Program-made: the position numbers and the translations under genes
DNA from: Sphaerisporangium album
GTDB taxonomy: Bacteria; Actinomycetota; Actinomycetes; Streptosporangiales; Streptosporangiaceae
DNA length: 64,000 nucleotides
Reading direction: 5' to 3'
Assembly: GCF_003323745.1 (NCBI RefSeq)
Contig: NZ_QOIL01000014.1
Span: forward strand, 186,001 to 250,000
The notes under the pieces: model-generated
Databases searched by the model: none
Seen by the model: the letters and a program-made list of their open reading frames with translations, nothing else
Told to the model about the DNA's origin: nothing
In this document: positions 53,088 through 63,592 of the stretch, piece after piece
Layout: each line of letters opens with the position of its first letter
How positions within the stretch are numbered: position 1 is the stretch's first letter

Positions 53088-53981
53088 ATGACCGCCGTGC
53101 TCGGACCGAACCGCTACGGCAAGGCGGAGACCCGCGTCGTCCGCGTCACCCGTGACGGCGAGGTTCATCGCCTGAAGGACTGCAACGTCGGCGTCTCGCT
53201 GTCCGGTGACATGCGCGACGTGCACCTGACCGGCGACAACTCCGCCGTGCTGCCGACCGACTCCCAGAAGAACACCGTCTACGCCTTCGCCAAGAAGCAC
53301 GGGATCACGCAGATCGAGGAGTTCGCCCGCCTGCTGGCCCGCCACTTCGTCGACTCCCAGCCGGCGATCCGCCACGCGCGGGTGTCGATCGAGGAGTACG
53401 CCTGGGAGCGGCGCGGCCCGCACTCGTTCGCGCGGTCCTCCGGCGAGGTCCGCACGTGCGTGGTGCACCACGACCAGGACGGCACCACCACGGTCGTCTC
53501 CGGCCTGGAGGGGCTGGTGCTGCTGAACACGACGGGGTCGGAGTTCCACGGCTTCGCCCGCGACGAGTACACCACCCTGCCCCCGGCCACCGACCGCGTC
53601 CTCGCCACCGCCGTGACCGCCCGCTGGCGCCACACCACGCCGCCGGACGGCCGGACTTCTCCGGATACGCTCGAAATCTACGACTTCGGGGAGTCCTACG
53701 AGGAGGTGCGGCGATGTCTGATCGACGCCTTCGCCGGCACCCACAGCCTCTCGCTCCAGCAGACGCTGTACGCCATGGGCGCCCGGGTGGTGGAGACCCG
53801 GCCGGAGGTCTGCGAGGTCCGGCTCGCCCTCCCCAACAAGCACCACTTCCTCGTCGACCTCTCGCCTTTCGGGATGGACAACGACAACGAGGTCTACTAC
53901 GCCGCCGACCGCCCGTACGGGCTGATCGAGGGCGCCGTGCTGGACGACGCCGCGCCGGACGCCGGCCCGGCCTGGGACTAG
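53088..53981 (+). CDS. uox: urate oxidase (uricase)
   Basis: A 297-residue cofactor-free uricase that oxidises urate to 5-hydroxyisourate. The N-terminal GPNRYGKAETRV carries the active-site Lys; the LTGDNSAVLPTDSQKNTVYAFAKK block carries the Thr; LPNKHHFLVDL supplies the His near the C-terminus. The length is normal. It lies between uraH and the xanthine dehydrogenase FAD subunit, all same strand with gaps under 15 bp. Confidence 0.95.
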   Translation: MTAVLGPNRYGKAETRVVRVTRDGEVHRLKDCNVGVSLSGDMRDVHLTGDNSAVLPTDSQKNTVYAFAKKHGITQIEEFARLLARHFVDSQPAIRHARVSIEEYAWERRGPHSFARSSGEVRTCVVHHDQDGTTTVVSGLEGLVLLNTTGSEFHGFARDEYTTLPPATDRVLATAVTARWRHTTPPDGRTSPDTLEIYDFGESYEEVRRCLIDAFAGTHSLSLQQTLYAMGARVVETRPEVCEVRLALPNKHHFLVDLSPFGMDNDNEVYYAADRPYGLIEGAVLDDAAPDAGPAWD

Positions 53982-53994
53982 CGGGAGAGCGCTG

Positions 53995-54870
53995 ATGGAC
54001 TTCCTGCGACCCACCACCTGGGCGGAGGCCCTCGCCGCCAGGGCGGACCGGCCGGACGCGGTGCCCCTCCAGGGCGGCACCGACGTCATGGTGGAGATCA
54101 ACTTCGACGTGCGGCGCCCCGGGGCGCTGCTGGACCTCACCTCGATCCCCGAGCTCGCCACCTGGGAGCGCGCGGCGGACGGACGGCTGCGCGTCGGCGC
54201 CGGCCTGCCGTACGCGCGGGTCGTCGCCGAGCTCGGGGACGCCCTGCCGGGCCTGGCCCAGGCGTCCCGCACGGTCGGCTCGCCGCAGATCCGCAACCGC
54301 GGGACGGTCGGCGGCAACCTCGGCGCCGCCTCCCCGGCCGGGGACGCCCACCCGCCGCTGCTGGCCGGGGACGCCGTGGTCGAGGCCGAGTCGGCGGCGC
54401 GCGGCACCCGGCTGATCCCCGCCGCCGAGTTCTACCTCGGCGTCAAGCGCAACGCGCTCGCCCCCGACGAGCTGATCCGCGCGTTCCGGATGGCCCCCGC
54501 CACCGGCCCGCAGTACTTCTCCAAGGTCGGCACCCGCAACGCCATGGTCATCGCCGTGTGCTCCTTCGCCCTCGCCCTGCACCCGGCGGAGCGCCGCGTG
54601 GGCACCGGCGTCGGCTCCGCCGCCCCGACCCCGCGCCGGGCCCGCGCCGCCGAGGAGTTCCTCGCCGCCGAGCTCGACTGGACGGGCGGCGCCGCCCTGG
54701 ACGCCCGGGTGCGGTCGCGGTTCGGCGAGCTGGCGGCCGAGGCGGCCTCGCCGATCGACGACGTGCGCGGCACGGCCGCCTACCGCCGTCACGCCGTCGC
54801 CGTGATGGCCCGCCGCACGCTCGGCTGGGCGTGGAACGACTACCGGAAGCAGGTGGAGGCATGCGCGTGA
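53995..54870 (+). CDS. xanthine dehydrogenase FAD-binding subunit
   Basis: A 291-residue CoxM/XdhB-type flavoprotein with the FAD-binding PLQGGTDVMVEI near the N-terminus and the TVGSPQIRNRGTVGGNLGAASPAGD block. A C-terminal CO-dehydrogenase-flavoprotein domain follows. It passes electrons between the Fe-S subunit and NAD or another acceptor. It overlaps the Fe-S subunit gene by 10 bp. The molybdenum-binding large subunit is not encoded in the window. Confidence 0.9.
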   Translation: MDFLRPTTWAEALAARADRPDAVPLQGGTDVMVEINFDVRRPGALLDLTSIPELATWERAADGRLRVGAGLPYARVVAELGDALPGLAQASRTVGSPQIRNRGTVGGNLGAASPAGDAHPPLLAGDAVVEAESAARGTRLIPAAEFYLGVKRNALAPDELIRAFRMAPATGPQYFSKVGTRNAMVIAVCSFALALHPAERRVGTGVGSAAPTPRRARAAEEFLAAELDWTGGAALDARVRSRFGELAAEAASPIDDVRGTAAYRRHAVAVMARRTLGWAWNDYRKQVEACA

Positions 54871-55334
54871 ACCTCACCGTCAACGGCCGCGCCGAGGCCG
54901 TGGACGACGTCTGGGAGGGCGAGAGCCTGCTGTACGTGCTGCGCGAGCGCGTCGGCCTGCCGGGCTCCAAGAACGCCTGCGAGCAGGGCGAGTGCGGCTC
55001 CTGCACGGTGTACCTCGACGGCGTGCCCGTCTGCGCGTGCCTGGTCGCCGCCGGGCAGGCCGAGGGCCGCGAGGTGCGCACGGTCGAGGGCCTGGCCGAG
55101 GGCGACCGGCTCGACCCGCTGCAGGAGGCGTTCCTGGAGTGCGGGGCGGTGCAGTGCGGCTTCTGCACCCCGGGCCTGCTCGTCCAGGCCCACGACCTGC
55201 TGGCCCGCGTCCCCGAGCCCGGCGACGCCGAGATCCGCGAGGCCCTGGCCGGGAACCTGTGCCGCTGCACCGGGTACGAGAAGATCCTGGACGCCGTCCG
55301 CCTGGCCGCCGCGCGGAAGGCGGGCCGCAGGTGA
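54861..55334 (+). CDS. xanthine dehydrogenase [2Fe-2S] subunit
   Basis: A 157-residue protein with two [2Fe-2S] clusters: plant-ferredoxin type CEQGECGSCTVYLDG...C and the helical type CGFCTPG...CRCTGY. It belongs with the molybdenum hydroxylase (CoxS/XdhA) family. ATG 54861 lies after GGTGGAGG. Its stop overlaps the next gene (GTGA). The catalytic molybdopterin subunit that normally sits beside this pair is missing here. Confidence 0.92.
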   Translation: MRVNLTVNGRAEAVDDVWEGESLLYVLRERVGLPGSKNACEQGECGSCTVYLDGVPVCACLVAAGQAEGREVRTVEGLAEGDRLDPLQEAFLECGAVQCGFCTPGLLVQAHDLLARVPEPGDAEIREALAGNLCRCTGYEKILDAVRLAAARKAGRR

Positions 55335-56722
55335 CCCCTCCGGCGGACGTCCTGATCGAGAACGTCGCCATCGCCCCCGTCACAGGCCCCGACATCCCCC
55401 ACGGCCACATCCACGTCCGCGACGGCCGCATCGCCTCGCTCGGCCCCGGCCCGGCGCCGGACGTCCCCGGCGCGACCCGGATCGACGGCGCCGGCTGCCT
55501 GGCCACCCCCGGCCTGGTCAACACCCACCACCACCTGTACCAGTGGGCCTCCCAGGGCGTGGCCCAGGACGCCACGCTGTTCGAGTGGCTGACCGCGCTC
55601 TACCAGGTGTGGGCGGCGATGGACGCCGAGATCGTCGCGGGCGCGGCCACCGCCGGGCTCGGCTGGCTCGCCCTGTCCGGCTGCACTACGACCACCGACC
55701 ACCACTACATCTTCCCCAAGGGCCGCGGCGACCTGTTCGCCGCCGAGATCGAGGCCGCCCGCGACGTCGGCCTGCGCTTCCACCCGTGCCGCGGCTCCAT
55801 GGACCGGGGCGTCTCCCAGGGCGGCCTGCCACCCGACGAGGTCGTCGAGACCCTGGACGAGATCCTCGCCGCGACCGCCGAGGCCGTGGACGCCTACCAC
55901 GACCCCTCGCCCGGCTCGATGCTGCGCGTCGCCGTCGCGCCCTGCTCGCCGTTCTCGGTGAGCGCCGACCTGATGACGGAAGCGGCCGCGCTCGCCCGCG
56001 CCAAGGGCGTGCGCCTGCACACCCACCTCTGCGAGACCGTGGAGGAGGAAGAGCACTGCCTGGAGCAGATGGGCTGCACGCCCGTCGACTACATGGAGAA
56101 GCTCGGCTGGCTCGGCCCCGACGTCTGGGTGGCGCACGCCGTCCACCTGCACGACCGCGACATCCGCCGCTTCGCCGCCACCGGCACCGGCTCGGCGCAC
56201 TGCCCGAGCTCCAACGGCCGCCTCGGGGCCGGAATCGCCCGCGTGTCCGAGATGCTGCGCGCCGGGGCCGCCGTCGGGCTCGGCGTGGACGGCAGCGCCT
56301 CCAGCGAGCTCACGCCGCTCGCGGGCGAGATGCGCCAGGCCCTGCTGTTCCAGCGCGCCCGGTACGGCCCCACGGCGCTCACCGCCCGGCAGGCCCTGGA
56401 GATCGGCACGCTCGGCGGCGCCCGCTGCCTCGGCCGCGAGGACGAGATCGGCTCTCTGGAGCCGGGCAAGCTGGCCGACATCGTCCTGTGGCGGGTGGAC
56501 GGCTTCGCCGCGGCGGTCGACGACCCGGTGTGCGCGCTCGTCTTCGGAGGCTCCCCCCGGGTCGCCCGGGTCCTGGTCGGCGGTGAGACCATCGTCCAGG
56601 ACGGCGAGCTGCGCACCGTACCCCACGACGTGGCCGGTCGCGCGGGCGCCGAAGCCCACCGCCGCCTCACCCGGCTGGCCGCCGAAAGGGGATTCACCGT
56701 GAGCAAGCAGGTCCACTCGTGA
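55331..56722 (+). CDS. 8-oxoguanine / guanine deaminase-type amidohydrolase
   Basis: A 463-residue Zn amidohydrolase of the ATZ/TRZ (8-oxoguanine deaminase) group. The metal-binding GLVNTHHHLYQ at about 57-67, HTHLCETVEEEEHC, the VAHAVHL His and the GLGVDGSASSE Asp are all in place. It would deaminate a purine (8-oxoguanine or guanine), feeding the urate branch. The GTG overlaps the Fe-S subunit stop, and its own TGA overlaps the glycerate kinase GTG. Confidence 0.87.
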   Translation: MTPPADVLIENVAIAPVTGPDIPHGHIHVRDGRIASLGPGPAPDVPGATRIDGAGCLATPGLVNTHHHLYQWASQGVAQDATLFEWLTALYQVWAAMDAEIVAGAATAGLGWLALSGCTTTTDHHYIFPKGRGDLFAAEIEAARDVGLRFHPCRGSMDRGVSQGGLPPDEVVETLDEILAATAEAVDAYHDPSPGSMLRVAVAPCSPFSVSADLMTEAAALARAKGVRLHTHLCETVEEEEHCLEQMGCTPVDYMEKLGWLGPDVWVAHAVHLHDRDIRRFAATGTGSAHCPSSNGRLGAGIARVSEMLRAGAAVGLGVDGSASSELTPLAGEMRQALLFQRARYGPTALTARQALEIGTLGGARCLGREDEIGSLEPGKLADIVLWRVDGFAAAVDDPVCALVFGGSPRVARVLVGGETIVQDGELRTVPHDVAGRAGAEAHRRLTRLAAERGFTVSKQVHS

Positions 56723-57876
56723 CCGGACACGTGCTCGTCGCTCCCGACAAGTTCAAGGGATCGCTCAGCGCGGTCGAGGTAGCCTCGCGCGTCGCCGCGG
56801 GGCTGCGCGCCGCGCGCCCCGAGGTAACGGTCGTGAGCGTGCCCGTGGCCGACGGCGGGGACGGCACCGTCGAGGCCGCCGTCGCCTCCGGGTTCGCGCG
56901 CGTCGAGGCCGCGGCGACCGGGCCGACCGGCGAGCCCGTCACCGCCTCCTACGCGTTCAGGGACGGCGTCGCGGTGGTGGAGCTCGCCGAGGCCTCCGGC
57001 CTGCACCGCCTGCCCGGCGGGCGCCTCGAACCGCTCACGGCGACCAGCCACGGCACCGGCGACCTCATCGCGGCGGCCCTGCGGCACGGCGCCCGCCGGG
57101 TGGTGCTCGGCATCGGGGGCAGCGCCTGCACCGACGGAGGCTCCGGCATGATGCGCGCCCTCGGCGTCCGCCTGCTGGACGCGCGCGGCCGCGAACTGCC
57201 GCCCGGCGGCGGCGCCCTCACCGAGCTGCGCACCCTGGACCTCTCGGGCTTCGAGCGGCCCGCGGGCGTGGAGTTCGTCGTCGCCGGGGACGTGGACAAC
57301 CCCCTGCTCGGCCCCGACGGCGCGGCGGCCGTGTACGGGCCGCAGAAGGGCGCGAGCCCCGCCGACGTGGCCCTGCTGGAGGACGGCCTCGCCCGCTGGG
57401 CGGACGTCGCCGAGGCCGAGCTCGGCGTGCGCGTCCGCGACGAGCCCGGCGCGGGGGCGGCGGGAGGGGTGGGCTTCGCGGCCCTCGCCTTCCTCGGCGC
57501 CCGGTTCCGGCCCGGCATCGACCTGCTGCTGGACCTGCTCGGGTTCTCCGCGCGGCTCTCCGGGGCGCGGCTCGTGATCACCGGCGAGGGCTCGCTGGAC
57601 GGCCAGACCCTGCGCGGGAAGGCCCCCATGGGCGTGGCCGCGGCCGCCGCCGAGGCGGGGGTGCCGGTGGTGGCCGTCTGCGGCCGCCGCACGCTCACGG
57701 CCGAGCAACTGCGCGGCGCCGGCATCCAGTCCGCCTTCGCCCTGACCGACATCGAGCAGGACGTCGCGCGCTGCATCGCCCAGGCCGGCCCGCTTCTGCA
57801 GAGCCTCGCCGCCACCCTGGCCGCCGACTGGCTCCCCGAGCCTTCCGCCGGCCCCCTGGGGGGAACCCGTACATGA
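56719..57876 (+). CDS. glxK: glycerate kinase (GlxK/GarK type)
   Basis: A 385-residue class II glycerate kinase that phosphorylates D-glycerate to 2-phosphoglycerate. It begins [15 protein letters not shown], with [26 protein letters not shown] and the C-terminal [13 protein letters not shown]. In allantoin degradation glyoxylate can be turned to tartronate semialdehyde and glycerate, and this kinase returns the carbon to glycolysis. Gcl and the reductase are not in the window. Confidence 0.92.
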   Translation: MTGHVLVAPDKFKGSLSAVEVASRVAAGLRAARPEVTVVSVPVADGGDGTVEAAVASGFARVEAAATGPTGEPVTASYAFRDGVAVVELAEASGLHRLPGGRLEPLTATSHGTGDLIAAALRHGARRVVLGIGGSACTDGGSGMMRALGVRLLDARGRELPPGGGALTELRTLDLSGFERPAGVEFVVAGDVDNPLLGPDGAAAVYGPQKGASPADVALLEDGLARWADVAEAELGVRVRDEPGAGAAGGVGFAALAFLGARFRPGIDLLLDLLGFSARLSGARLVITGEGSLDGQTLRGKAPMGVAAAAAEAGVPVVAVCGRRTLTAEQLRGAGIQSAFALTDIEQDVARCIAQAGPLLQSLAATLAADWLPEPSAGPLGGTRT

Positions 57877-57901
57877 TCATTGGTGTGAGCGGGAGCGCGC
57901 G

Positions 57902-59245
57902 ATGACCGTGACCGGCCGCCTGCCGGGCGAAGAGGAGGGGCCCGCCGGGGAACCGTTCGACCTCGTCGTGCGGTCGCGGCGGGTGGTGCTCCCCGACGGG
58001 GAGCGGCCCGCGGCGGTGGCCGTCCGCGCGGGCCGGATCGCGGCCGTGACGGCGTACGACGCCCCGGCCGTCGCCGGCGAACAGGCCGACCTCGGGGACG
58101 TGTGCCTGCTGCCCGGCCTCGTGGACACCCACGTGCACGTCAACGAGCCCGGCCGCACCGAGTGGGAGGGGTTCGCGACCGCCACCAGGGCCGCCGCGGC
58201 GGGCGGGGTGACGACGATCGTGGACATGCCGCTCAACTCGCTGCCCCCGACGGTCGACCCCGGCGCACTCGCCGTCAAGCGCGCGGCGGCCCGGGGGCAG
58301 TGCGCCGTGGACGTGGGGTTCTGGGGCGGGGCCGTCCCGGGGAACGTCCGGCGGCTGCGGCCGCTGCACGAGGCCGGCGTCTACGGGTTCAAGTGCTTCC
58401 TGTCGCCGTCCGGGGTGGACGAGTTCCCGCCGCTGGACGACGCGGGCCTGGCCGAGGCGATGCGCGAGGTGGCGTCCTTCGACGGGCTGCTCATCGTGCA
58501 CGCCGAGGACCCGGTGCTGCTCACCGACCCCCTCGGCCCGACCTATCCGGAATTCCTCGCCTCGCGCCCCGGGGAGGCGGAACGCCGGGCCGTCGAACGG
58601 GTCATCGCCGCGGCCCGCGAGACCGGCGCCCGCGCGCACATCCTGCACGTCTCCTCGGCCGCCTGCCTCGAACCTCTGGAGGCCGCCCGGCGCGACGGAG
58701 TCCGCGTCAGCGCCGAGACCTGCCCCCACTACCTCACGCTCACGGCCGAGCAGGTGCGCGGGCCCGAGTTCAAGTGCTGCCCGCCGATCCGGGACGGCGG
58801 CAACCGCGAGCGCCTCTGGGAGGGCCTCGCGGCCGGCGTCCTGAGCTGCGTGGTGTCCGACCACTCGCCGTCCACGCCGGACCTGAAGGTACCCGACTTC
58901 GCCGCGGCCTGGGGCGGCATCTCGTCCCTTCAGGTCGGCCTGCCCGCGGTCTGGACCGAGGCCACCGCGCGGGGGCACACCCTGGCGGACGTCACCGGCT
59001 GGATGTCCTCCGCCCCCGCCCGCCTGGCCGGCCTCGCCGCCAAGGGCGCCATCGCCGTGGGCTACGACGCCGACCTGTGCGCCTTCGACGACACCGCGAC
59101 CTTCACCGTCGAGGCGGAGCGCCTGCGCCACCGCAACCCGGTGACCCCCTACCACGGACGCACCCTGACCGGAGTGGTGCGCGCCACCTGGCTGCGCGGC
59201 CGCCCCGTGACCGACGCCACCCCGCCGTTCGGAGTCCTCCTTTGA
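57902..59245 (+). CDS. allB: allantoinase
   Basis: A 447-residue cyclic amidohydrolase that opens allantoin to allantoate. The metal motif [20 protein letters not shown], the carboxylated-Lys region [25 protein letters not shown] and VSDHSPS are all present. It has normal length. The gene follows glycerate kinase by 25 bp in the same direction, so it is part of the operon. Confidence 0.94.
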   Translation: MTVTGRLPGEEEGPAGEPFDLVVRSRRVVLPDGERPAAVAVRAGRIAAVTAYDAPAVAGEQADLGDVCLLPGLVDTHVHVNEPGRTEWEGFATATRAAAAGGVTTIVDMPLNSLPPTVDPGALAVKRAAARGQCAVDVGFWGGAVPGNVRRLRPLHEAGVYGFKCFLSPSGVDEFPPLDDAGLAEAMREVASFDGLLIVHAEDPVLLTDPLGPTYPEFLASRPGEAERRAVERVIAAARETGARAHILHVSSAACLEPLEAARRDGVRVSAETCPHYLTLTAEQVRGPEFKCCPPIRDGGNRERLWEGLAAGVLSCVVSDHSPSTPDLKVPDFAAAWGGISSLQVGLPAVWTEATARGHTLADVTGWMSSAPARLAGLAAKGAIAVGYDADLCAFDDTATFTVEAERLRHRNPVTPYHGRTLTGVVRATWLRGRPVTDATPPFGVLL

Positions 59246-59306
59246 CCGCACCCACCAGGCCCGGCTCGTTCTCCACGTTGGCGACGACCCTGTTCGGAGC
59301 GCTCGC

Positions 59307-60368
59307 ATGACCGCGTCCACCCCGCCCATCCCCTCCCACCCGGCCGGCGCCTCCCGCGCCCCTCGCCGAAGCGAGCTCGCGCGCCTGCCCGACCTCGCGC
59401 TGCGCACGTACGGCGGGTCGGTGGTGGCGGCCAGCGACGAGTCGTTCGCCGAGCGCCAGGCGCTGGTCCGTCCCGGCCGCCCTGCGTTCCAGCCCGAGAC
59501 CTTCGGCCCCCGCGGCCAGGTCTACGACGGCTGGGAGACGCGGAGGCGGCGGGACGAGGGCCACGACTGGGCGATCGTCCGCCTCGGCATGCCCGGCGTC
59601 GTCCGCCGCGTCGTCGTCGACACGGCGTGGTTCACCGGCAACTACCCGCCCTACGCCTCGGTGGAGGCGTGCACGGCCGCCGGCCACCCGTCCCCGCAGG
59701 AGGTGCGCGACGCCGAGTGGACCGAGATCGTGCCGAAGAGCCCGCTTTCCGGCGACGCGCTGCACGAGTTCCCGGTCGCCTGCGAGCGCGTCTTCACCCA
59801 CGTGCGGCTGAACATCTTCCCCGACGGCGGCGTCTCGCGCCTGCGCGTCCACGGCGAGGTGGTGCCCGACCTGGCCATGTTCGCCGGGATGACGATCGAC
59901 CTGGCCGCGCTGGAGAACGGCGCCCTGATCACCGGCTGCTCGGACGACTTCTACTCCTCGCCCGCCAACGTGATCGCCCCCGGCCTCGCCCGGCACCAGG
60001 CTGAGGGCTGGGAGACCGCGCGCCGCCGCGACGGCGGCAACGACTGGCTCACCGTGCGCCTGGCCGTCCCCGGCGTCATCCAGGTCGCCGAACTCGACAC
60101 CACCAACCTCGTCTACAACGCCCCCGGCGCGGCCTCCCTGATGGGAGCCCTCCTCCCGGATGGCCACCAGCAGAAGGAGGCCGAGTGGTTCGAACTCCTG
60201 CCCCGCACCCGCCTCCAGCCCGACAACCGCCACCGCTTCCGCCTCAGAGGCGACCGCGTGGCCTCGCACGTCCGCCTCGACATCTTCCCCGACGGGGGTA
60301 TGGCCCGCCTGCGCCTCTACGGCGCCCCTGACCCCTACCCGGGCGTCTCGTCCGACTCCGGCACCTGA
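59307..60368 (+). CDS. alc: allantoicase
   Basis: A 353-residue enzyme made of two allantoicase repeats, each with a jelly-roll pattern (YDGWETRRRRDEGHDWAIVRLG and EGWETARRRDGGNDWLTVRL). It cleaves allantoate to ureidoglycolate and urea. ATG 59307 gives a Pro/Ser-rich lead of about 25 residues; a later start is possible. It lies 61 bp after allB and is the last gene of the operon. No ureidoglycolate lyase or urease is in the window. Confidence 0.92.
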   Translation: MTASTPPIPSHPAGASRAPRRSELARLPDLALRTYGGSVVAASDESFAERQALVRPGRPAFQPETFGPRGQVYDGWETRRRRDEGHDWAIVRLGMPGVVRRVVVDTAWFTGNYPPYASVEACTAAGHPSPQEVRDAEWTEIVPKSPLSGDALHEFPVACERVFTHVRLNIFPDGGVSRLRVHGEVVPDLAMFAGMTIDLAALENGALITGCSDDFYSSPANVIAPGLARHQAEGWETARRRDGGNDWLTVRLAVPGVIQVAELDTTNLVYNAPGAASLMGALLPDGHQQKEAEWFELLPRTRLQPDNRHRFRLRGDRVASHVRLDIFPDGGMARLRLYGAPDPYPGVSSDSGT

Positions 60369-60474
60369 CGGGCCTTCTCGCAGCAACAGCAGCCCGACGC
60401 CGGCTGAGGGAGCAGGCCGGGCGCCGTACCCGGATTACGAGCTCCGGACGTCCCGGTGCGGGGCCCGCCCCCGC

Positions 60475-62376
60475 TCAGTGCCAGATGGTGATGCGCGTGC
60501 CCGCCGGGGCCTGGCCGAGGGGGTTCTCGGCGACGACCGCGCCCGTGCCCGCGATCTTGCGGACGCGGACCTTGAACCCGGCCGTGCGCAGCTCCTGCGC
60601 CGCCTCGCCGACCTTCTTGAACCGGACGTCCGGGATCGCCACGAGCGCCTGGCCGGGCTGGACGTTCTCCGGGTTCTCCCAGGGCCAGTGGAAACCGGTG
60701 TCGGGGCCCTTGGAGCAGGTGAGCTGCACGCCCTGACCGGCGGTGACCTCGGCCCGCGCGGCGGGGGACTGGGCGATGACCGTGCCGGGCTGGGCGTCGT
60801 CGGTCTGCTGGACGACCGTGGGGGTGAACCCCTTGCCCCGCAGGAACGCGTCGGCCTGGTCGCACTGCATCTCGCTGACGTCGGGCATCAGCTGACCGGC
60901 GCTGAGGACGATCTGGACGGTGCCGCCCTCCTTCACCCGCGTGCCGACCTGCGGGCTCGTGCGCAGGACCAGGCCGCGCTGCACGGTGTCGCTCGGCACC
61001 CGGCTCACGGCCCCGGCGGTGAGCCCGGCCTCGGAGATCTTGCTGCGGGCGTCGGCCTCGGAGAGGTTCACCACGTTGGGCACCGCGATCTTGCGCGGTC
61101 CGGCGGACGGGATCAGCGTGATGACCGCGCCCTGGACGACCTCCCGGCCGGACTCCGGGTCGGTGCGCAGCACCTTGTTCTCGCCGAGCTTGTTGTCGTT
61201 CTCGGGCTGCCCGATCTTGACGGCGAAGCCTTCCTTCTCGGCCTCGGCCTTGGCGACCGTCACGTTGATGCCGAGCAGGTCCGGAACCTTGGTGTACCGG
61301 CCCTCGGAGAACCACCAGCCGGTGGCGCCGATCGCGCCGGTCATGACCACGGCCAGCGCGACGATGAACCAGACCGGCCGGACGCGCCGCCGCTCCCGGT
61401 GGCCGGGCGGCGGGGGCGCGACCCCCGGCGTGGTGAGCATCTCGGTGCGAGACTGGACGAGCGTGGGGTTGGCGGGCGCCGGGTGCGCCCCCGCGGGGGC
61501 GGCGTGGGCGGGCCGCGGGGCCGGGTCGCGCGGCAGCGTGCGGTGGGCCTCGACGGCCGCGACGAGCAGCGCCGTGGCGTCGGCCGGGCGGTGGTTCGGG
61601 TCGCGGTCGGTGGCCGACAGCACGAGCCTGTCCAGCACGGCGGGGCTCTCGGGCGCGAGTGAGGACGGCGCGGGCACCCGGTCGTGGACGTGCCGGTAGG
61701 CCACCGACATCGGCGTCTCGCCCTGGTAGGGCTGCCGCCCGGTGAGCAGCTCGAACAGCATCACCCCGGCGGCGTACACGTCGCTGCGCGCGTCCGTGAC
61801 CCCGGCCGTGACCTGCTCGGGCGACATGTATGCGATCGTGCCGATCATGACGCCGGTGCGGGTCTGGTTGCCCGCCTCGATGGCGCGGGCGAGCCCGAAG
61901 TCGACGACCTTCACACGGCCGTCGTCGCTCAGCAGGACGTTCTCGGGCTTGACGTCGCGGTGCACCATGCCCGCCTGGTGGGCCGCGCCGAGCGCGGCCA
62001 GCACCGGGATCATGATCTCCAGGGCCTCGCGCGCCGGCAGGCGGCCACGCTGGCGCAGGACGTCGCGCAGGGTGCGCCCCGGCACGTACTCCATCGACAG
62101 GTAGACGTGGTCGCCGTCGGTGCCCTGGTCGAAGACGTGGACGACGTTCGGGTGGGACAGGCTGGCGACCGACTTGGCCTCGCCGATGAACCGCCGCACG
62201 AAGTCGGGGTCCTCGGCGAGGGACCGGTGCATGACCTTCAGGGCGACCGTGCGGTCGAGCCGCACGTCCATGGCCAGGTAGACAGCGGCCATGCCACCGC
62301 GGGCGATGCGCGACTCAACGCGATAGCGCCCGTCCAGCACTCGCCCTACGAGGGGGTCCGCAACCGTCGTGTCCAC
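60475..62376 (-). CDS. PASTA-domain Ser/Thr protein kinase (Stk1/PknB type)
   Basis: A 633-residue membrane kinase. The cytoplasmic kinase domain (about 12-275) has GRYRVESRIARGGMAAVYLA, VALKVM, HRDVKPENVLL, DFGLA and SPEQ. One membrane helix (about 333-355, VWFIVALAVVMTGAIGATGW) leads to four extracellular PASTA repeats that bind peptidoglycan or lipid II in this family. It is one of several PASTA kinases expected in an actinomycete; the targets are unknown. GTG 62376 is chosen because TAAACT (62384-62389 on the plus map) lies 7 nt upstream, fitting a leaderless mRNA. A longer in-frame start at 62421 lies upstream of that promoter. Confidence 0.92.
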   Translation of the reverse strand: MDTTVADPLVGRVLDGRYRVESRIARGGMAAVYLAMDVRLDRTVALKVMHRSLAEDPDFVRRFIGEAKSVASLSHPNVVHVFDQGTDGDHVYLSMEYVPGRTLRDVLRQRGRLPAREALEIMIPVLAALGAAHQAGMVHRDVKPENVLLSDDGRVKVVDFGLARAIEAGNQTRTGVMIGTIAYMSPEQVTAGVTDARSDVYAAGVMLFELLTGRQPYQGETPMSVAYRHVHDRVPAPSSLAPESPAVLDRLVLSATDRDPNHRPADATALLVAAVEAHRTLPRDPAPRPAHAAPAGAHPAPANPTLVQSRTEMLTTPGVAPPPPGHRERRRVRPVWFIVALAVVMTGAIGATGWWFSEGRYTKVPDLLGINVTVAKAEAEKEGFAVKIGQPENDNKLGENKVLRTDPESGREVVQGAVITLIPSAGPRKIAVPNVVNLSEADARSKISEAGLTAGAVSRVPSDTVQRGLVLRTSPQVGTRVKEGGTVQIVLSAGQLMPDVSEMQCDQADAFLRGKGFTPTVVQQTDDAQPGTVIAQSPAARAEVTAGQGVQLTCSKGPDTGFHWPWENPENVQPGQALVAIPDVRFKKVGEAAQELRTAGFKVRVRKIAGTGAVVAENPLGQAPAGTRITIWH

Positions 62377-62464
62377 GGGAGTGAGTTTACGGGCGGTTTG
62401 CCAGGACGAGGGCAAGCACATCCCAAACCGATGCCGACATGTTTTCCCGTCAGGAAGGGGCTAC

Positions 62465-63536
<1,072 letters not shown>

Positions 63537-63592
63537 CGCGGTTCCGGGGCGGGATCCCTGGCGGGGACCGGGGGCGCCCCGATCCTCCTTGG

